Assembly (NCBI GenBank): GCA_030062745.1
Contig: CP099847.1
Coordinates: forward strand, 1,844,304-1,908,303
DNA: 64,000 nt
Origin: Capitulum mitella
Taxonomy: Eukaryota; Arthropoda; Thecostraca; Pollicipedomorpha; Pollicipedidae
Direction of reading: 5' to 3'
Part shown: in pieces, positions 35,820 through 47,649 of the stretch
How positions within the stretch are numbered: position 1 is the first letter of the stretch
Layout of the letters: each line of letters starts with the position of its first letter
Notes under the pieces: model-generated
The model's database searches: none
The model's input: only the letters and a program-made list of their open reading frames with translations
What the model was told of the DNA's origin: nothing
Position numbers and translations under genes: made by a program

Positions 35820-37540
35820 TGGTCGTTTAATATCTTGAAAAATAGCTCTAAATACTCCTGGTTTTTAGACATCGTTTACATGCCATTAACAAACGACAAT
35901 CAGTATACCCGGAGACACTGTATTGCTATGTAAATCAGTAACATATATATAACATATATATATATTACTATGTATTGTATGTATTGCTATGGAAATCAGT
36001 AACATATACATACAACACATATATATATATATAACATAACATAACAGAACATCAGAAATATATTAGACTCAACGTTTCGGCCAGGAGCCATCGTCAGGAG
36101 AAATCTAGAGCACGAAGTCAGAATTCAAATGCACATGGAAAAAGATGTTTGACAAACAGAAAAGCTACCATGACACTGTCGACGCTCAAAAATGACGAAT
36201 ATAATATCAAACAGCAAAGCAATGCGAGCAATAAAAAGGGTCCTAACTTTATTTATACCCAAAACAATCAGGGGTGCCACTAAAACAAGAGCCTGTGAGA
36301 GACAAGAAGAACCAAAGATATATGTATAGTTCACGTAGCTAATAAAAAATAAAAGCTATGATAGGCCCCCCTCCACCAACTACCCCCCCCCTCATAGAAA
36401 AACCACACACACCAACAATAACAAACCATGAAATCCTTAAGAAGCCAAGACGAACCAAATATATATTTGTGGTTTTCCAAACGAACGAAAACCCAACTCC
36501 AAGCGATACAAGCGAAGCTACTCATGCTATGTACCAAGATGTTGTCTGTGTGTTTAGCTGAGGCTGGAGACTTCTGATGTGTAGAGATTCCAGAACTTTC
36601 AGGTCGGTGTTGTCTCTCGCTGTTGCCGGTCGCTGCGAAGTTGTTGTTGGTGTCACAGTGTTCCATTCCTGGATGTTTGTCAATCATGTGCTCGCCTAGG
36701 GGTGTGTTTGCCCTCCGAAATGTGGCATCCTCCATGTGCACGTTGCATCGATCCCTTACGCTACGTTTTATTTCTCCGACATAAAAATTCCAGGACAGCT
36801 ATCGCATGTAACCTTATATACTAGATTTGTCTGTGTACACTTGCCTTTTAAACCAACGATGCAAGTGTGGCACGTTCTCCTGCCAGCAGGGCACAGGGGG
36901 TTCTCCAAAACAGAACGGACCAAAAATGATTTCAGTGTGGGTGCGCTACTCCACGTTACCCTGACATTGCTCAGACGCGACGGACGAAATTGCGATCGAG
37001 TTCACCTGTCGACATAGTTTGTCATCAACGAAAGGAAGTTTCATGTAAACACAGTTGGTTTCGTTGTCCGTTTTCCGAAGACTCTGCTGGGAAGACCTAC
37101 GACTGCCATGAGGACGTGCAGCACGAGCGGCGCAATGCAGCCGATGTGCGGGGTACCCGTTTTGTAGAAAAGAGCCATCATTTTCGCTAAGCTCCACTCA
37201 CATGAGTTAACATCGGACAAAACTCGTGCTGCTCTCCTCCTTTGCGACGTTAAAACGTTTTTTTTTTTACAGCCATTGGGTGGGCCGAATCATGATGCAG
37301 GATGATGGGGGCTGCCATGGATTTGAAATATAGCGCATTGGTGTAGCTCTCATCCGCCTGAATCACAAACAAGGTATCGAGGAAAGGAATCGATCTCGTA
37401 TGCCCGGTATGCTCCAATGAAAACGATATGCTAGCATGTTGTTGGTTAAATTCCGCGAAAAATTCGAACAGGGAATCCCAGCCATGTGTCCAAATCCCGG
37501 AAAGATTATCTACACAACGCATGCAGAGTGCTGGCTTTAA
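35820..37540 (-). mobile_element. Penelope-like element, minus-strand copy A1 (5'-truncated)
   Basis: Read on the minus strand, the copy starts in the reverse transcriptase at LKPALCMRCVDNLSGIWTHG. The CVDN there occupies the place of the catalytic YxDD, so the site is already damaged. It continues with SLFEFFAEFNQ, SIPFLDTLFVIQADES and HHDSAHPMAVKK, standard PLE reverse-transcriptase wording. Further on it encodes the GIY-YIG-type endonuclease tail (MHMEDATFRRANTPLGEHM and following) and then the 3' untranslated end. Frameshifts break it. The 3' end contains a hammerhead-like motif. The 5' boundary falls exactly at a TTAA where a MITE begins. Confidence 0.85.
36055..36110 (-). ncRNA. Hammerhead-ribozyme-like motif in PLE A1
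   Basis: On the minus strand: CTGACGA, then a GGC/GCC hairpin, then GAAAC, GTTGA and GTC. The order CUGANGA, stem II, GAAA, short stem III and GUC cleavage triplet is that of a type I hammerhead, known from Penelope-like elements. One extra U lies between the core A9 and stem II, and stem I is weak here, so activity is doubtful. Confidence 0.5.
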
Positions 37541-38356
37541 TCCGGCACCACCTGGCGGGTGTCAAGTAGGGTGCCCCTCGGTTTTTTTGTGAATAGCTTC
37601 TGAACCATAAGAGCCAGCTCAGCCAATTTTTAAATGCGTGTTTATCAATCAGTTTTACATATTTTGACATCAAAACCATTCTTGGTCAAGTCATGGAGAT
37701 ATGACGTCATACATGAACCCTTGCATGCCTGTTCAGCCCCTTCGGTCGGTGGCGCGAACATGCTTGTTTTTTGTAATGTTCGCGATTATAATGCGTGGGT
37801 TATTTGGATTTACACAGGACACGGTCCCCAAAAGGATATCCAATTGTGACACGTCAGCATTAGGGGTCATGCTATGTCACATGCATGATGACGATTGAAA
37901 TGATTTGCATTGCGAATGATACAAGTGGTTGCCGCTGACCGTCTCCATCGTTCAAGCCAGACAAGTAAATCTATGTGCGTCTCTTAACAAGACTCACCAA
38001 ATGCAAGATGAGGTCTTGTCAGGTCACGTCATAGGTTGATGTCAAAGCGGAATTAAATACAACATTGTCTGCGAAAGATCGTTCAGTAGCAGCAGAAAGC
38101 AAATATTGTTCGTAGTCAGAACATCAAAAGTGACCATCTGTCCTGACCTGGCGCGACCTTGACCCGATAAGGGGCAGGCAGGGCAGATTTCATTACCACG
38201 GTATGTCATTTCAGTTCCGTACTTGACGCAAGTAAGAATCCCAGCGAGTTATTATTGCTCCTTGTCAGGAAGAGTAATACAGTCTTATGTGACCTGGCCT
38301 AAAATGACCTTGCCCAGCCTTATGTGACCTGGAAAACAGGTAATGCAAAACTGACT
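37541..38356. mobile_element. TTAA MITE (family D), truncated copy
   Basis: A clear direct-orientation relative of 33,303-34,170. It starts TCCGGCACCACCTGGCGGGT after TTAA (37,537-37,540) and runs through matching landmarks such as AGTCATGGAGATATGA, TCAAGCCAGACAA and CCCAGCGAGTTATTATTGCT up to AATGCAAAACTG. There it stops and plus-strand PLE sequence begins. About one third of the family length is missing at this side. Confidence 0.85.
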
Positions 38357-40250
38357 GTGAAAGAAGAGTTCCCTTCCAAACTGCCAGCGGGCAGCATCGT
38401 TTTTCACCATGGACGTGACAAGTCTTTCCGGCAGAATTCCCATACATGAAGGGATAGCTGCTGTGTTACATCTCATTGAAAGCAATCTAGACGTCATTCG
38501 TCTGTTCAGTACCATTGTACAGGATTGCGCGAAACTCCTGACACATGTTTTCAACAACAACCTCGCACGTTTCGGAAATTCCCTGTACAAACAAACCAAA
38601 GCAATGGCTACAGGAAACCGCTGCGAACTTCCACTTGCGATTGCATTTATGCATTGCCTTGAGTCAGTCTTCTTAACTTTGTGCAGGTTAAAGTCAGCCA
38701 TCTGCATGCGTTATACATAAAATCTTTCCAGGATTTGGACACATGGCCTGGATTCCCTGTTCGAATTTTTCACGGAATTTAATCAACATGCTAGGATATT
38801 GTTTTCATTGGAGCATACCGGGCACACGAGATCGGTATTGTCAGGGACAACGAGATCGATTCCTTTCCTCGATACCTTGTCTGTGTTTCAGGCGGATGAG
38901 AGCCACACCACTGAGCTATATTTCAAACCCATGGCGGCCCCCATCATCCTGCATCATGATTCGGCCCACCCAATGGCTGTTAAAAAAAAAACGTTTTAAC
39001 GTCGCAAAGGAGGAGAGCAGCACGAGTTTCGTCCGATGTTAACTCATGTGAGTGGAGCTTAGCGAAAATGATGGCTCTTTTCTACAAAACGGGTACCCCG
39101 CACATCGGCTGCATTGCGCCGCTCGTGCTGCACGTCCTCATGGCAGTCGTAGGTCTTCCCAGCAGAGTCTTCGGAAAACGGACAACGAAACCAACTGTGT
39201 TTACATGAAACTTCCTTTCGTCGATGACAAACTATGTCGGCAGGTGAACTCGATCGTAATTTCGTCGCGTCTGAGCAATGTTAGAGGTCACGTGGAGTAG
39301 CGCACCCACACTGAAATCATTTTTGGTCCGTTCTGTTTTGGAGAACCCCCTGTGCCCTGCTGGCAGGAGAACGTGCCACACTTGCATCGTTGGTTTAAAA
39401 GGCAAGTGTACGCAGACAAATCTAGTATATAAGGTTACATGCGATCGCTGTCCTGGAATTTTTTATGTCGGAGAAATAAAACGTCGCATCAGGGATCGAT
39501 ACAACGTGCACATGGAGGATGCCACATTTCGGAGGGCAAACACATCCCTAGGTGAGCACATGATTGACAGACATCCAGGAATGGAACACTGTGACACCAA
39601 CAACTTCGCAGCGACCGGCAACAGCGAGAGACAACACCGGCCTGAAAGTTCTGGAATCTCTACACATCAGAAGTCTCCAGCCTCAGCTAAACACACAGAC
39701 AACATCTTGGTACATGGCATGAGTAGCTTCGCTTGTATCGCTTGGAGTTGGGTTTCCGTTCGTTTGGAAAACCACAAATATATATATTTGGTTCGTCTTA
39801 GCCTCTTAGGATTTGATGGTTTGTTATTGTTGGTGTGTGTGGTTTTTCTATGAGGGGGGTAGTTGGTGGAGAGGGGCCTATCATAGCTTTTTTTTATTAG
39901 CTACGTGAACTATACATATATCTTTGGTTTTTCTTATCTCTCACAGGCTCTCGTTTTAGTGGCACCCCGATTGTTTTGGGTATAAATAAAGTTAGGTCCT
40001 TTTTATTGCTCGCATTGCTTTGCTGTGTGATATTATATTCGTCATTTTTGAGCATCAGCAGTGTCCTGGTAGCTTTCCTGTTTGTCACATACCTTTTTCA
40101 ATGTGCATTTGAATTTTGACTTCGTGCTCTAGATTTGTCCTGACGATGGCTCCTGGCCGAAACGTTGTGACTAATATATTTTTGATCTGTTATTGATTAA
40201 GAAAGCAATACAGTGTCTCCTGGTATACTGAATGTCGTTCGTTAATTGCA
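38357..40250 (+). mobile_element. Penelope-like element, plus-strand copy A2
   Basis: It opens with FFTMDVTSLSGRIPIHEGI (about 38,400), the PLE version of reverse-transcriptase motif 'DVTSLYTNIP', and KAMATGNRCELPLAIAFMHC, in place of the GTAMG..MAP block. It continues in shifted frames with IWTHGLDSLFEFFTEFNQH, PFLDTLSVFQADES and HHDSAHPMAVKK. At 39,278-39,853 one frame covers a Cys-rich linker (CPAGRRTCHTC), the GIY-YIG endonuclease region (TCDRCPGIFYVGEIKRRIRD) and a tail. Catalytic motifs are degraded and frames are broken. It is homologous over most of its length to the minus-strand copy A1. Its 3' end shows a hammerhead-like core with a mutated cleavage triplet. Confidence 0.85.
40120..40175 (+). 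ncRNA. Hammerhead-like motif in PLE A2 (decayed)
   Basis: CTGACGA at 40,140-40,146, a GGC/GCC stem, then GAAAC at 40,159. The triplet that is GTC in other copies reads GAC here, which should abolish cleavage. Confidence 0.45.
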
Positions 40251-40261
40251 TGTATACTTTG

Positions 40262-40375
40262 ATTATATTCTATCAAATTATCTATATTCATTTGTATATT
40301 TTTTTCTATAAAATTTATATTCTATAAAATTATATTCTATGAAAATGTATCATTGGTTATATTCTATCAAACTCC
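40262..40375. repeat. AT-rich tandem patch
   Basis: About five degenerate copies of TATATTCTAT(A/C)AAA, immediately after the PLE 3' end. Confidence 0.75.
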
Positions 40376-43300
40376 GTAAGCGATTTAAGAACCTTACTCC
40401 TTGGTTTGCAATGTATTCCTACTAAACATATCTTTTGGAAAAAGTCAACAAGACCTTTTTGGCCTAACCCGACAGTTCTCAGACCCTCCGCAAACCTGAA
40501 AAGGAATAAACCAGGAGTCTTCCTAGTTCTTGCTACGTAGTTAACCAAGGAGCAAAACTCCATTCTTGCTTCCTTATGTATGTACATACCTAGGTAGTGT
40601 CTGATTCGACCACGAGCTGATAAAAGTACGAGCTGGTGTATATGTTGCGGTGTTTTTGTGGCATTTATTAGTTGAGGCCTTGGACTGCACTTTCGCCTGT
40701 TTGGCTAACCCGCACGTATCCATCGGAGGACGCGTTAACTACGCGAAGCCAACACTACATGTCTTGAAGCAGCACAATCAGAATAATATGAAGAAGGTTG
40801 AACAGGGTAGCCACGAAACAGTACATAACTACGGTAAAGTCCGTTATGAAGGCTGCGCTAAGGACTGCGCCAGAACTATCCAGAAATATGACGTCAGTGG
40901 TATTCATCTCTCGTGGTCGATAATAGTTAACACCTTGTTGCATTTTCCAACATGCTGCTTCATTACTGCTATAAATATTGCCTGGCAGCCTCGTAGTTTC
41001 AGTAATTCCAATCTAAACCTCGTGCGCAACAGATGAAACGCAATCAAGATGCAAAATTTAAGACACAAAAAGAGTACGGAATACTGAGAGCCGTGGACAA
41101 AAACACGTAAGGCTGTTGCGAACGGTACTTCCCCTGTCAAAATGCGCTCTGCGTGAAATTATCAGAAGGCAAGTCGGCTTCGATTGCCGTTGCAGCAAGT
41201 ACGTTTGTACGCTTTTTGTTTTATTTTCGAAAAATTAGGGGGCAACAGTGCGTCGCGGGAAACATCGACGTATTGCTGCTAACGAGATCTCGCGATGGTG
41301 TGTAGCTTTTGTCGGTAGGTCAATTAGCGGCTCCACTAGGTCAGGTCAAACGTCTCATTCTGTAAAATCGATGTAGTCGTGCTCCGCTGGGTCGTGCTTG
41401 GAGCCGGGGGCAGAAGGGCAGCTGCCCCTCCCCCCAACTTTGGGTAACATTTAACATTAACGTTATGGCGCTGCATGGAAAGATGCGAGGTAAAATGGCG
41501 TTTGCCCCTCCCCATCTCCATAGAGGTTCCAGCACTCCTGGCCTTGCTGCCGAACGGATGTAAGTACCCATAAGGCCACCTCACACCAGCGCTCGCGTCT
41601 GCGGTCCGTGAGTTCGATATAAAAGTTCAACCGCATTGCTATGAATGAACCAAAATGACAACGCGTCGCTTGACCACATGACCACGTACGAGTACGGCGC
41701 GTGCCACCTCATATTCCGCGTGTCCTTGCACGCATCGCACGCGCGACTGGCAGACGCAAGTGCCTAGCACCGGGTAAGGCGAACCTAACGCCAACTAGCA
41801 CCATTGAATACTGCCCAAGCACTGACAAGAGCTCATGGATATTGCCATGTTTTGCGGTCGAGGTCAAGAAAACAGCAAAAAAGCGGCCGTTCAACAAGAA
41901 ACCTTTATCGTGCTCCCCAGATGACGCGTAGCATTTGGACCAATCAACGTCCCGTTCAATCTACTTTTGCGCGCAAAATTCCTGTCTGATGACTGGTTTA
42001 TATTTGCTTCTAGGATTTTTTTTCGAACACCTTAAAAATTCTGTTTTGGTGACGATGCTCACGGTGATAGACCAAACTAAATAAGTCGTTTAAGCTGGAA
42101 TAGACCCCTCTGGTACAGCCTTCAAAGCTGTCATTTCATCGAGCTAAAAATACAATGTTCAGCTTTGCACAAATGATATTCTTTCAGGTTCAGGACACCG
42201 CACAAAATCCTGAGCGCGCCCCCGGTCGCACACGGCCAGCATTCGTCCGTGTCCCCCACCGGATGTACTTCAGGACACAGAGAACCGTTTTACTCGCAGA
42301 CAGCAGACAACAGTTGTTTTGTTTACGCGTACTTCTCGGTGCCTTGGAGAATGTTTTTTCCCACTGACAACGACTCTGTATTTCAGCAGTCATTAGGTAC
42401 AGGTCTCGTCACAAGTAATGGTACGTATTAGGTTTCTTGCGGTAAACCGGCCATAGCTCCGGTGTTTATGGTGCTAATGCAATGTGATTTGAGCGGCTAA
42501 CTGCTGCGACGTAGCAGTACCAGTAATGTCTTCAAACCTGTGTTTCATTTGTCGATTTCATGTCTGAAAACACGAAAAACCGTATTTGCTGTCGGCAGGC
42601 GGAGCCGTTAGGCGAGTTTCTCATCCCCACCACTGTGCTAACCCTCCCGGCTGCCAAACTGACAAGACCACTTGCGTTGTGAATGGGGTACTGGGTAGAG
42701 ATTATGAGGAGGGAGAGCGTCTTGATCACGTGACGTGTACTGCCGGAGGGCTGCGAGGGCGTCGCAGAGACTGAACGGGCCGTATCCGACCTGCAGTCCC
42801 TTCCAGACAGGCAGTTTTCGTCCAATTGTTTGTGAACATTCGACCCGAGTAAGGACGGCGCCACGGATTTTTGGCTGCGGACGCAGCCACTGGCGCAGCC
42901 CACACGATGAGCTCTTGAAAAGAGACCATCCCTCAAAAGTAGGTTTCTCCCCGGATCTGAACGATTTCATTTTACCATTTACGATCTTTAGAATAGACAA
43001 AATTATCGCTTATCTGGCCGACATGACGGTAAAAATGGCAATCGCCCGCAGAAAATTTTGCGTTTTACCTAAGAAAACAAACCGCCTTCTTCGCCCTTCA
43101 CAACACGTTCTCGCTTATTTTGGAACTTGCCTCTTCCGACGAGCAACAGCCAGAATTCCATGATCTAATTCATGAAAGCGAAGTTTGTTACAGTACATCC
43201 GAAGTTAAGTGTAACCGGCAAAATGACGTCATAAAATTCCACTGTACCATGTACCGGATTTCAGATGTGTATCGAAGGCGGGCTGATAGTCTTCTCGAAT

Positions 43301-43440
43301 CAGCCATTTTCGCTAAAATGATAAAGCATCCAAAATAACTCCGTATGCAAAAGAAGACTTCACAGTTTTCTTTCCATCCCAAAAACCGGAGAAGCAATGG
43401 TATGCTTCGCCACAATATTTCACCTCAAGAGTTACAATTG
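40376..43440. other. Intergenic, no gene recognised
   Basis: No gene identified. A segment at about 41,340-41,570 is an inverted relative of 35,165-35,220 (shared CGATTTTACAGAATGAGAC and CCGTTCGGCAGCA) with an extra block of about 150 bp containing a GGGCAGCTGCCC palindrome. A minus-strand frame at 40,357-40,587 has a weak reverse-transcriptase flavour (KTPGLFLFRFAEGLRTV) but is not convincing. Confidence 0.4.
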
Positions 43441-43536
43441 TTGTGGGATACTAGATACAGGCAGTACCCCACAATCAAATCACTGTGGGATACTGTATAC
43501 TGTATACTGGATACTGTACTGTACTGTACCCCACGG
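43441..43536. repeat. Two adjacent related palindromes
   Basis: TTGTGGGATACT pairs with AGTACCCCACAA (43,441-43,474). CTGTGGGATACTGTATAC pairs imperfectly with a GTACTGTACTGTACCCCACGG end (43,483-43,536). The second contains short TACTG tandem repeats. Confidence 0.7.
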
Positions 43537-43539
43537 TAG

Positions 43540-44637
43540 CGCCGTCCATGGACCAAGCAATGAAGGCTGAGCGATTTCTGAGCGACAGAGTCGGGCGTGT
43601 CTTTCGAGTGAACGGTTCATGTTGTGTAAAGATGAAGCCTTTATTATAATTGTATGATGAATGCCACTGTCAGTACAGATGAACGGCAATTGACATGAGG
43701 TTAAACGGATGAACATTGCCTTTATATTCATGCGAACACTTAATTCGCCCGAATGTATTCTGGGATACATACACACACATTACCAATAGCGGAATTTTGT
43801 GTCTCATGCTGGGAGCATGTCCCCCATTGCTCATTGTTCAGCTGATCCCCAATGGTGAGCCGCCTCCCCTCAAAAACTAGGTTGGGCCCCCTCACAATGT
43901 GGAACTTGGTCCCCAGTTTTCTGTCAGCTTACAATGACAAGAATTAATTTTTGCCGGACGAGATTAAGGTTTAAAGTTAAAACACCCAAGCAGTTTTTCC
44001 GGGTGCCACGGCAAAACGGCGCACGACAGCGCCGTGAAAATTTGGCATAGCTGACGACACGTTCATTGTACATGTTTTGAAAAAAGAATAGCCCCAGCTC
44101 TCAGAGGTCATTCTTTTTTTTACAATATCCATAGCTTAGGGCAACGAGCTATGACGCCATTACTGAAGACTTGCAGAGCGATTTTCGCGCTAAATGTCGT
44201 CTTTTACTGTATAAACGGGTATAAAATCGGTTCAGAATAGTAATTCACATGCGAACAGGTCACTTTAGATAGGTCAGTGACCTTTTCAAGGTCAAAAGAG
44301 GTCAGTGACCTCAGATAACATTTTTCACCCTAACACGTTCCTATACTAATTTTTGGCGAGACAATATTTAGGCCTTTTTGGCTCCAAATGTGTCGCTTTT
44401 AACTGAGGAAATCCGATTAATAATTCCCAAGCATCAAGTTTGACCCGATCTACGGAGGCCACTGGCTGACCCGGCGTGGTCGACACGGATATCGCTGAGG
44501 TCCTTGGGCATACGGATGTCGATTTCTTTTTGTCCCAAGGCGTTAGCTCAATTAGGGGCCAAATTAGCGAGAGGGGTGCCTGCACCCCTCCTCCCGCCAT
44601 CGGTGCGAGTGAAAAGCCCTCCCATCCGGCGAGGGTT
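43540..44637. mobile_element. Possible decayed TTAA element carrying AGGTCA sites
   Basis: The right side ends ..GGCGAGGG followed by TTAA (44,634-44,637), with a GAGGGGTGCC/GCACCCCTC palindrome just inside, as in the other TTAA MITEs of the window. I could not find a matching left end, so the left boundary is a guess. Two exact ecdysone-type palindromes lie inside. No gene recognised. Confidence 0.35.
44271..44311. promoter_or_regulatory. Two exact IR1 (ecdysone-response-type) palindromes
   Basis: AGGTCAGTGACCT occurs at 44,271-44,283 and again at 44,299-44,311, start-to-start spacing 28 bp, with an AAGGTCA half-site between them. AGGTCANTGACCT is the optimal inverted repeat for EcR/USP(RXR) heterodimers. 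Whether it is used is unknown. It probably belongs to a repeat. Confidence 0.5.
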
Positions 44638-44639
44638 AA

Positions 44640-47324
44640 GCAAGCGTACACGTTAGTGCTATGAATGTTGGAAAACATGAATAGTAACATACCGCTCAAA
44701 GCAAACATGTCTAGAGGCGCTAGACAACAGGCTTCTAGATAATATGAAAAGGAACGAGCAAATGATAAGTCAGCTATCCGTTCCCGTTACGATGAACCCG
44801 GGATGACCAGTCGGAACGTAACTTTTGACATCTGCACTCGCACCGATCCACTCACGTCACCGATGTCTTCCACTGGATGACTGTACACAAGTGCAGCTTC
44901 AGTTTAACTTGGGTAGGTTTGAACTGTTCGCGCAGATTGCCAGTGGTTCATGATATGCATGCCTCTGCATATGCATCATTTTCACGGAACGAATGAAACG
45001 GGCGACCATGTAGTACTGTCGTGAGATAACCATACAGTCGTAGTACATGGTATGACCAAGAGCGTAGGAACGTTCCATAAAAGGGGAGGGGGCAGGGGTC
45101 AAATTATTTTTGCTGACCGGGGGTCGAGGAGATGGGATTGTTAAGCTCGACAAAAATGTTACGTTTCAGATGAAATATATGTTCGGTATAGTGTGAACTA
45201 CTGATCACTCTTTAGAATAACGACAGTGTGAAATGTTCTTGCGGGGGCTAGCCTGAAATGAGACTTGGTCCTGAAAGGGCTGGAAATCTCCCGCCGGAAT
45301 CCAGTGGAGGGGCGAAATCTAGTCCCGTCCTCCGACCTCATGTTTGTTTCAAATTGCCCATTTTGTGTACTTTAAATTGATACCCAGTCCGCCGTCAAAA
45401 GCTCGATACTAAAAGAGATCGGAAAATCGGCCGGACATTTTTGGAGATATGGCCCTCTAAAGTCAACCGTAGAGCGGCAAAACCAGTCCATTGTCCCCCG
45501 CCCCTCGCCCTACATTACCATCGGCTATATCAGATGATATACGAGTAATCTGAAGTTAAATGCTGTGGGCCGTTTGTCAACCATCGTGGATCACCCTCCA
45601 AATAGGGGTACGTCTGATTTTGGCATACTTTCAGTCGAATGTAGGAATTATCTGGGAAAATTCACAAAAACTGCCATATCGACGGCATTTTTCAACATCT
45701 GACCCTATCTGACCGCTAAGTTGTTGCCCTAGGGTCACGAAACTTAGACGACTGTAGTTGCCCACAGCCTCCCACTCGCCCTGAACGGGGTAATCGATTT
45801 CTGCAAATGATCGGGAGAAGGGGCGGGGGCCCGAGCCGAGGGCCTGACAACCTAACCCCCCCCCCAAATGTTGGTTTCTCTACGGGTTTAGCCCACTTTA
45901 TTTTGACCAGTGGAAATTTGTAGGTTTGTTTGTTACTATTTATGAAATGAAAAATTGCACTTGATATCCGTATATACAGGTGTATACATATAGATAGATG
46001 AAAGAAAGATAGGTACATCGCTTCAGACTTTATTGTTTACTTTTCGCATGTCTCTTACCTACTGCAGCCTTTCTTTTTGTTATTATTACTCATTTCTTTT
46101 TAAAAACGGCAGAAAATGTTTGGTGGAAGGGGGGCAAACCAACATTGGGTGGACACAGATCAACACTGGGTGGGCCAGGGGTCTCTCAAAAGAATACAAA
46201 TCGACAACCCTCGCCCTGAAAGTTTCGTGCCACTACCTGGTTTCTGAGGTTATGGGGGGGGGGGGGGGGGTGGAGGGTTTCGCGCCTCTCCTCCACTGCA
46301 TGTAATTTTCAGAGGCCACCCAAGGCATGTGTCAAAAACGTAACTAAAAGTTGTTTATCGCGCATAATTACACATGAAGGTAATACCAGAATAGATGCCG
46401 GGTATGTCCTGCATTTTTAACTTAACAAACATTTCACAAGAGAGGAGTGTAATATTTTCTACCGCCTGCTAGGAATTAGAACTCTGTCTCCCCGACGGAG
46501 CCTAAATACGTTTTAATGACAGCTTAACTGAAGATATCGCTGACTATGCTGGTTTGGGTTAGGATGAGTCTTTATGCCTTCCCCAAGTCTGAAATCACTA
46601 TTCATAACTGATGGGTCATTTCCAGTCATTTGGTATCATCACGTTGTGCAACCGATGTTTTCCGGTGTGTTTCCAGTATGAACCACAAAGTCTGCATCCC
46701 AATGTTCCCATGCAACCTGCGTGCTCAGGAAATGAGAATCGAAAAGAAAAAAGATGCAAAACGGTTATCCACGGACGCGAACTCGCGGTTCCCTATCACC
46801 CACATTAGTTCAAACCATACCACTCGGCTAACGAAGCATACCATAATATCACATGGCCAACCGAGAACGCTGTGCAGCGCACGGCTGTGTTGGTCAAGAT
46901 TACTCGGAATCTAGCCGCTACGCCGATCAATGGGAAGCCGGTCCTCTTCTTCCTCTTACGGCGCACGAAACACATCCACTCAATGGTTGGGATGTTGACA
47001 GCTGTCCGATCTACTACGAAAGGCAGCCTCTAAACATGTCCCCGAGACAACCGGCCACCTGTCAGTGAAGGGTCGTAACTGGCAAGGACGCACCGAGCAG
47101 GAAGCGGTGAGATCTCTGGCGAATGAAGCAAAAACCATTGTTTCAGAAAAATTAGCAATATTGACACAAAGCAGATGAGCGCATCTGTGTAGAATGATGC
47201 GAAGCATTGTGATCTACTATACTGTGTTCTGGTGAAGACGCATTATTTACGGTTCAGGAAATACGCTCATTATTGCCACGGAGCCTAATACGTACCATTA
47301 CTTTTGTGGAGACCCGTACTTATT
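44640..47324. other. Intergenic, no gene recognised
   Basis: No gene recognised. G-run or C-run tracts occur at about 45,855-45,870 and 46,255-46,270. Confidence 0.4.
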
Positions 47325-47645
47325 CGTTTAATATCTTGCAGAATGTTTCTTAAATGCTCCTGGTTCCTTAGTCGTTGCATATACCTTTTCCATTAAGCGA
47401 CCCTCCATGTACCATGAGACACTGTATTGCTATATGAATCAGCTTACAAATCAAAGAGGATATTAGACTCAACGTTTCGGCCGGGGGTCATCATCAGGAA
47501 TAATCCAGAGCACAAATCAGAATTTAAAAACATATAAAAAGGCGTGTGAGAGAGTGAGAAAAACTCCTCAACACTGCAGTCACCAAAAAACAACGAATAC
47601 AGTATCACACAGCAAGGCAATGCGAGCAATAAAAAGGCTAAGGGC
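47325..47645 (-). mobile_element. Penelope-like element 3' end, copy B1
   Basis: It matches the 3' end of PLE A1 in the same orientation: TCGTTTAATATCTTG at the outer side, GAGACACTGTATTGCTAT, the hammerhead-like region, and AGCAATGCGAGCAATAAAAAGG at the inner side, where homology stops. No protein-coding part remains. Confidence 0.8.
47455..47510 (-). ncRNA. Hammerhead-ribozyme-like motif in PLE B1 (best core)
   Basis: The minus strand reads CTGATGA, an interrupted C/G stem II, GAAAC, GTTGA and GTC. Outside the core, GGAT and AUU segments pair with AAT and AUCC around a bulged U, giving a plausible stem I. All core positions are present, but one extra U follows CUGAUGA and stem II is weak. 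Confidence 0.55.
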
Positions 47646-47649
47646 TAAA

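Noticed and set aside
40357-40587. Minus-strand frame with KTPGLFLFRFAEGLRTV as a reverse transcriptase fragment
   Set aside because: It vaguely resembles the first RT motif of L1/Tx1 elements, but the key aspartates are absent and neighbouring motifs do not follow.
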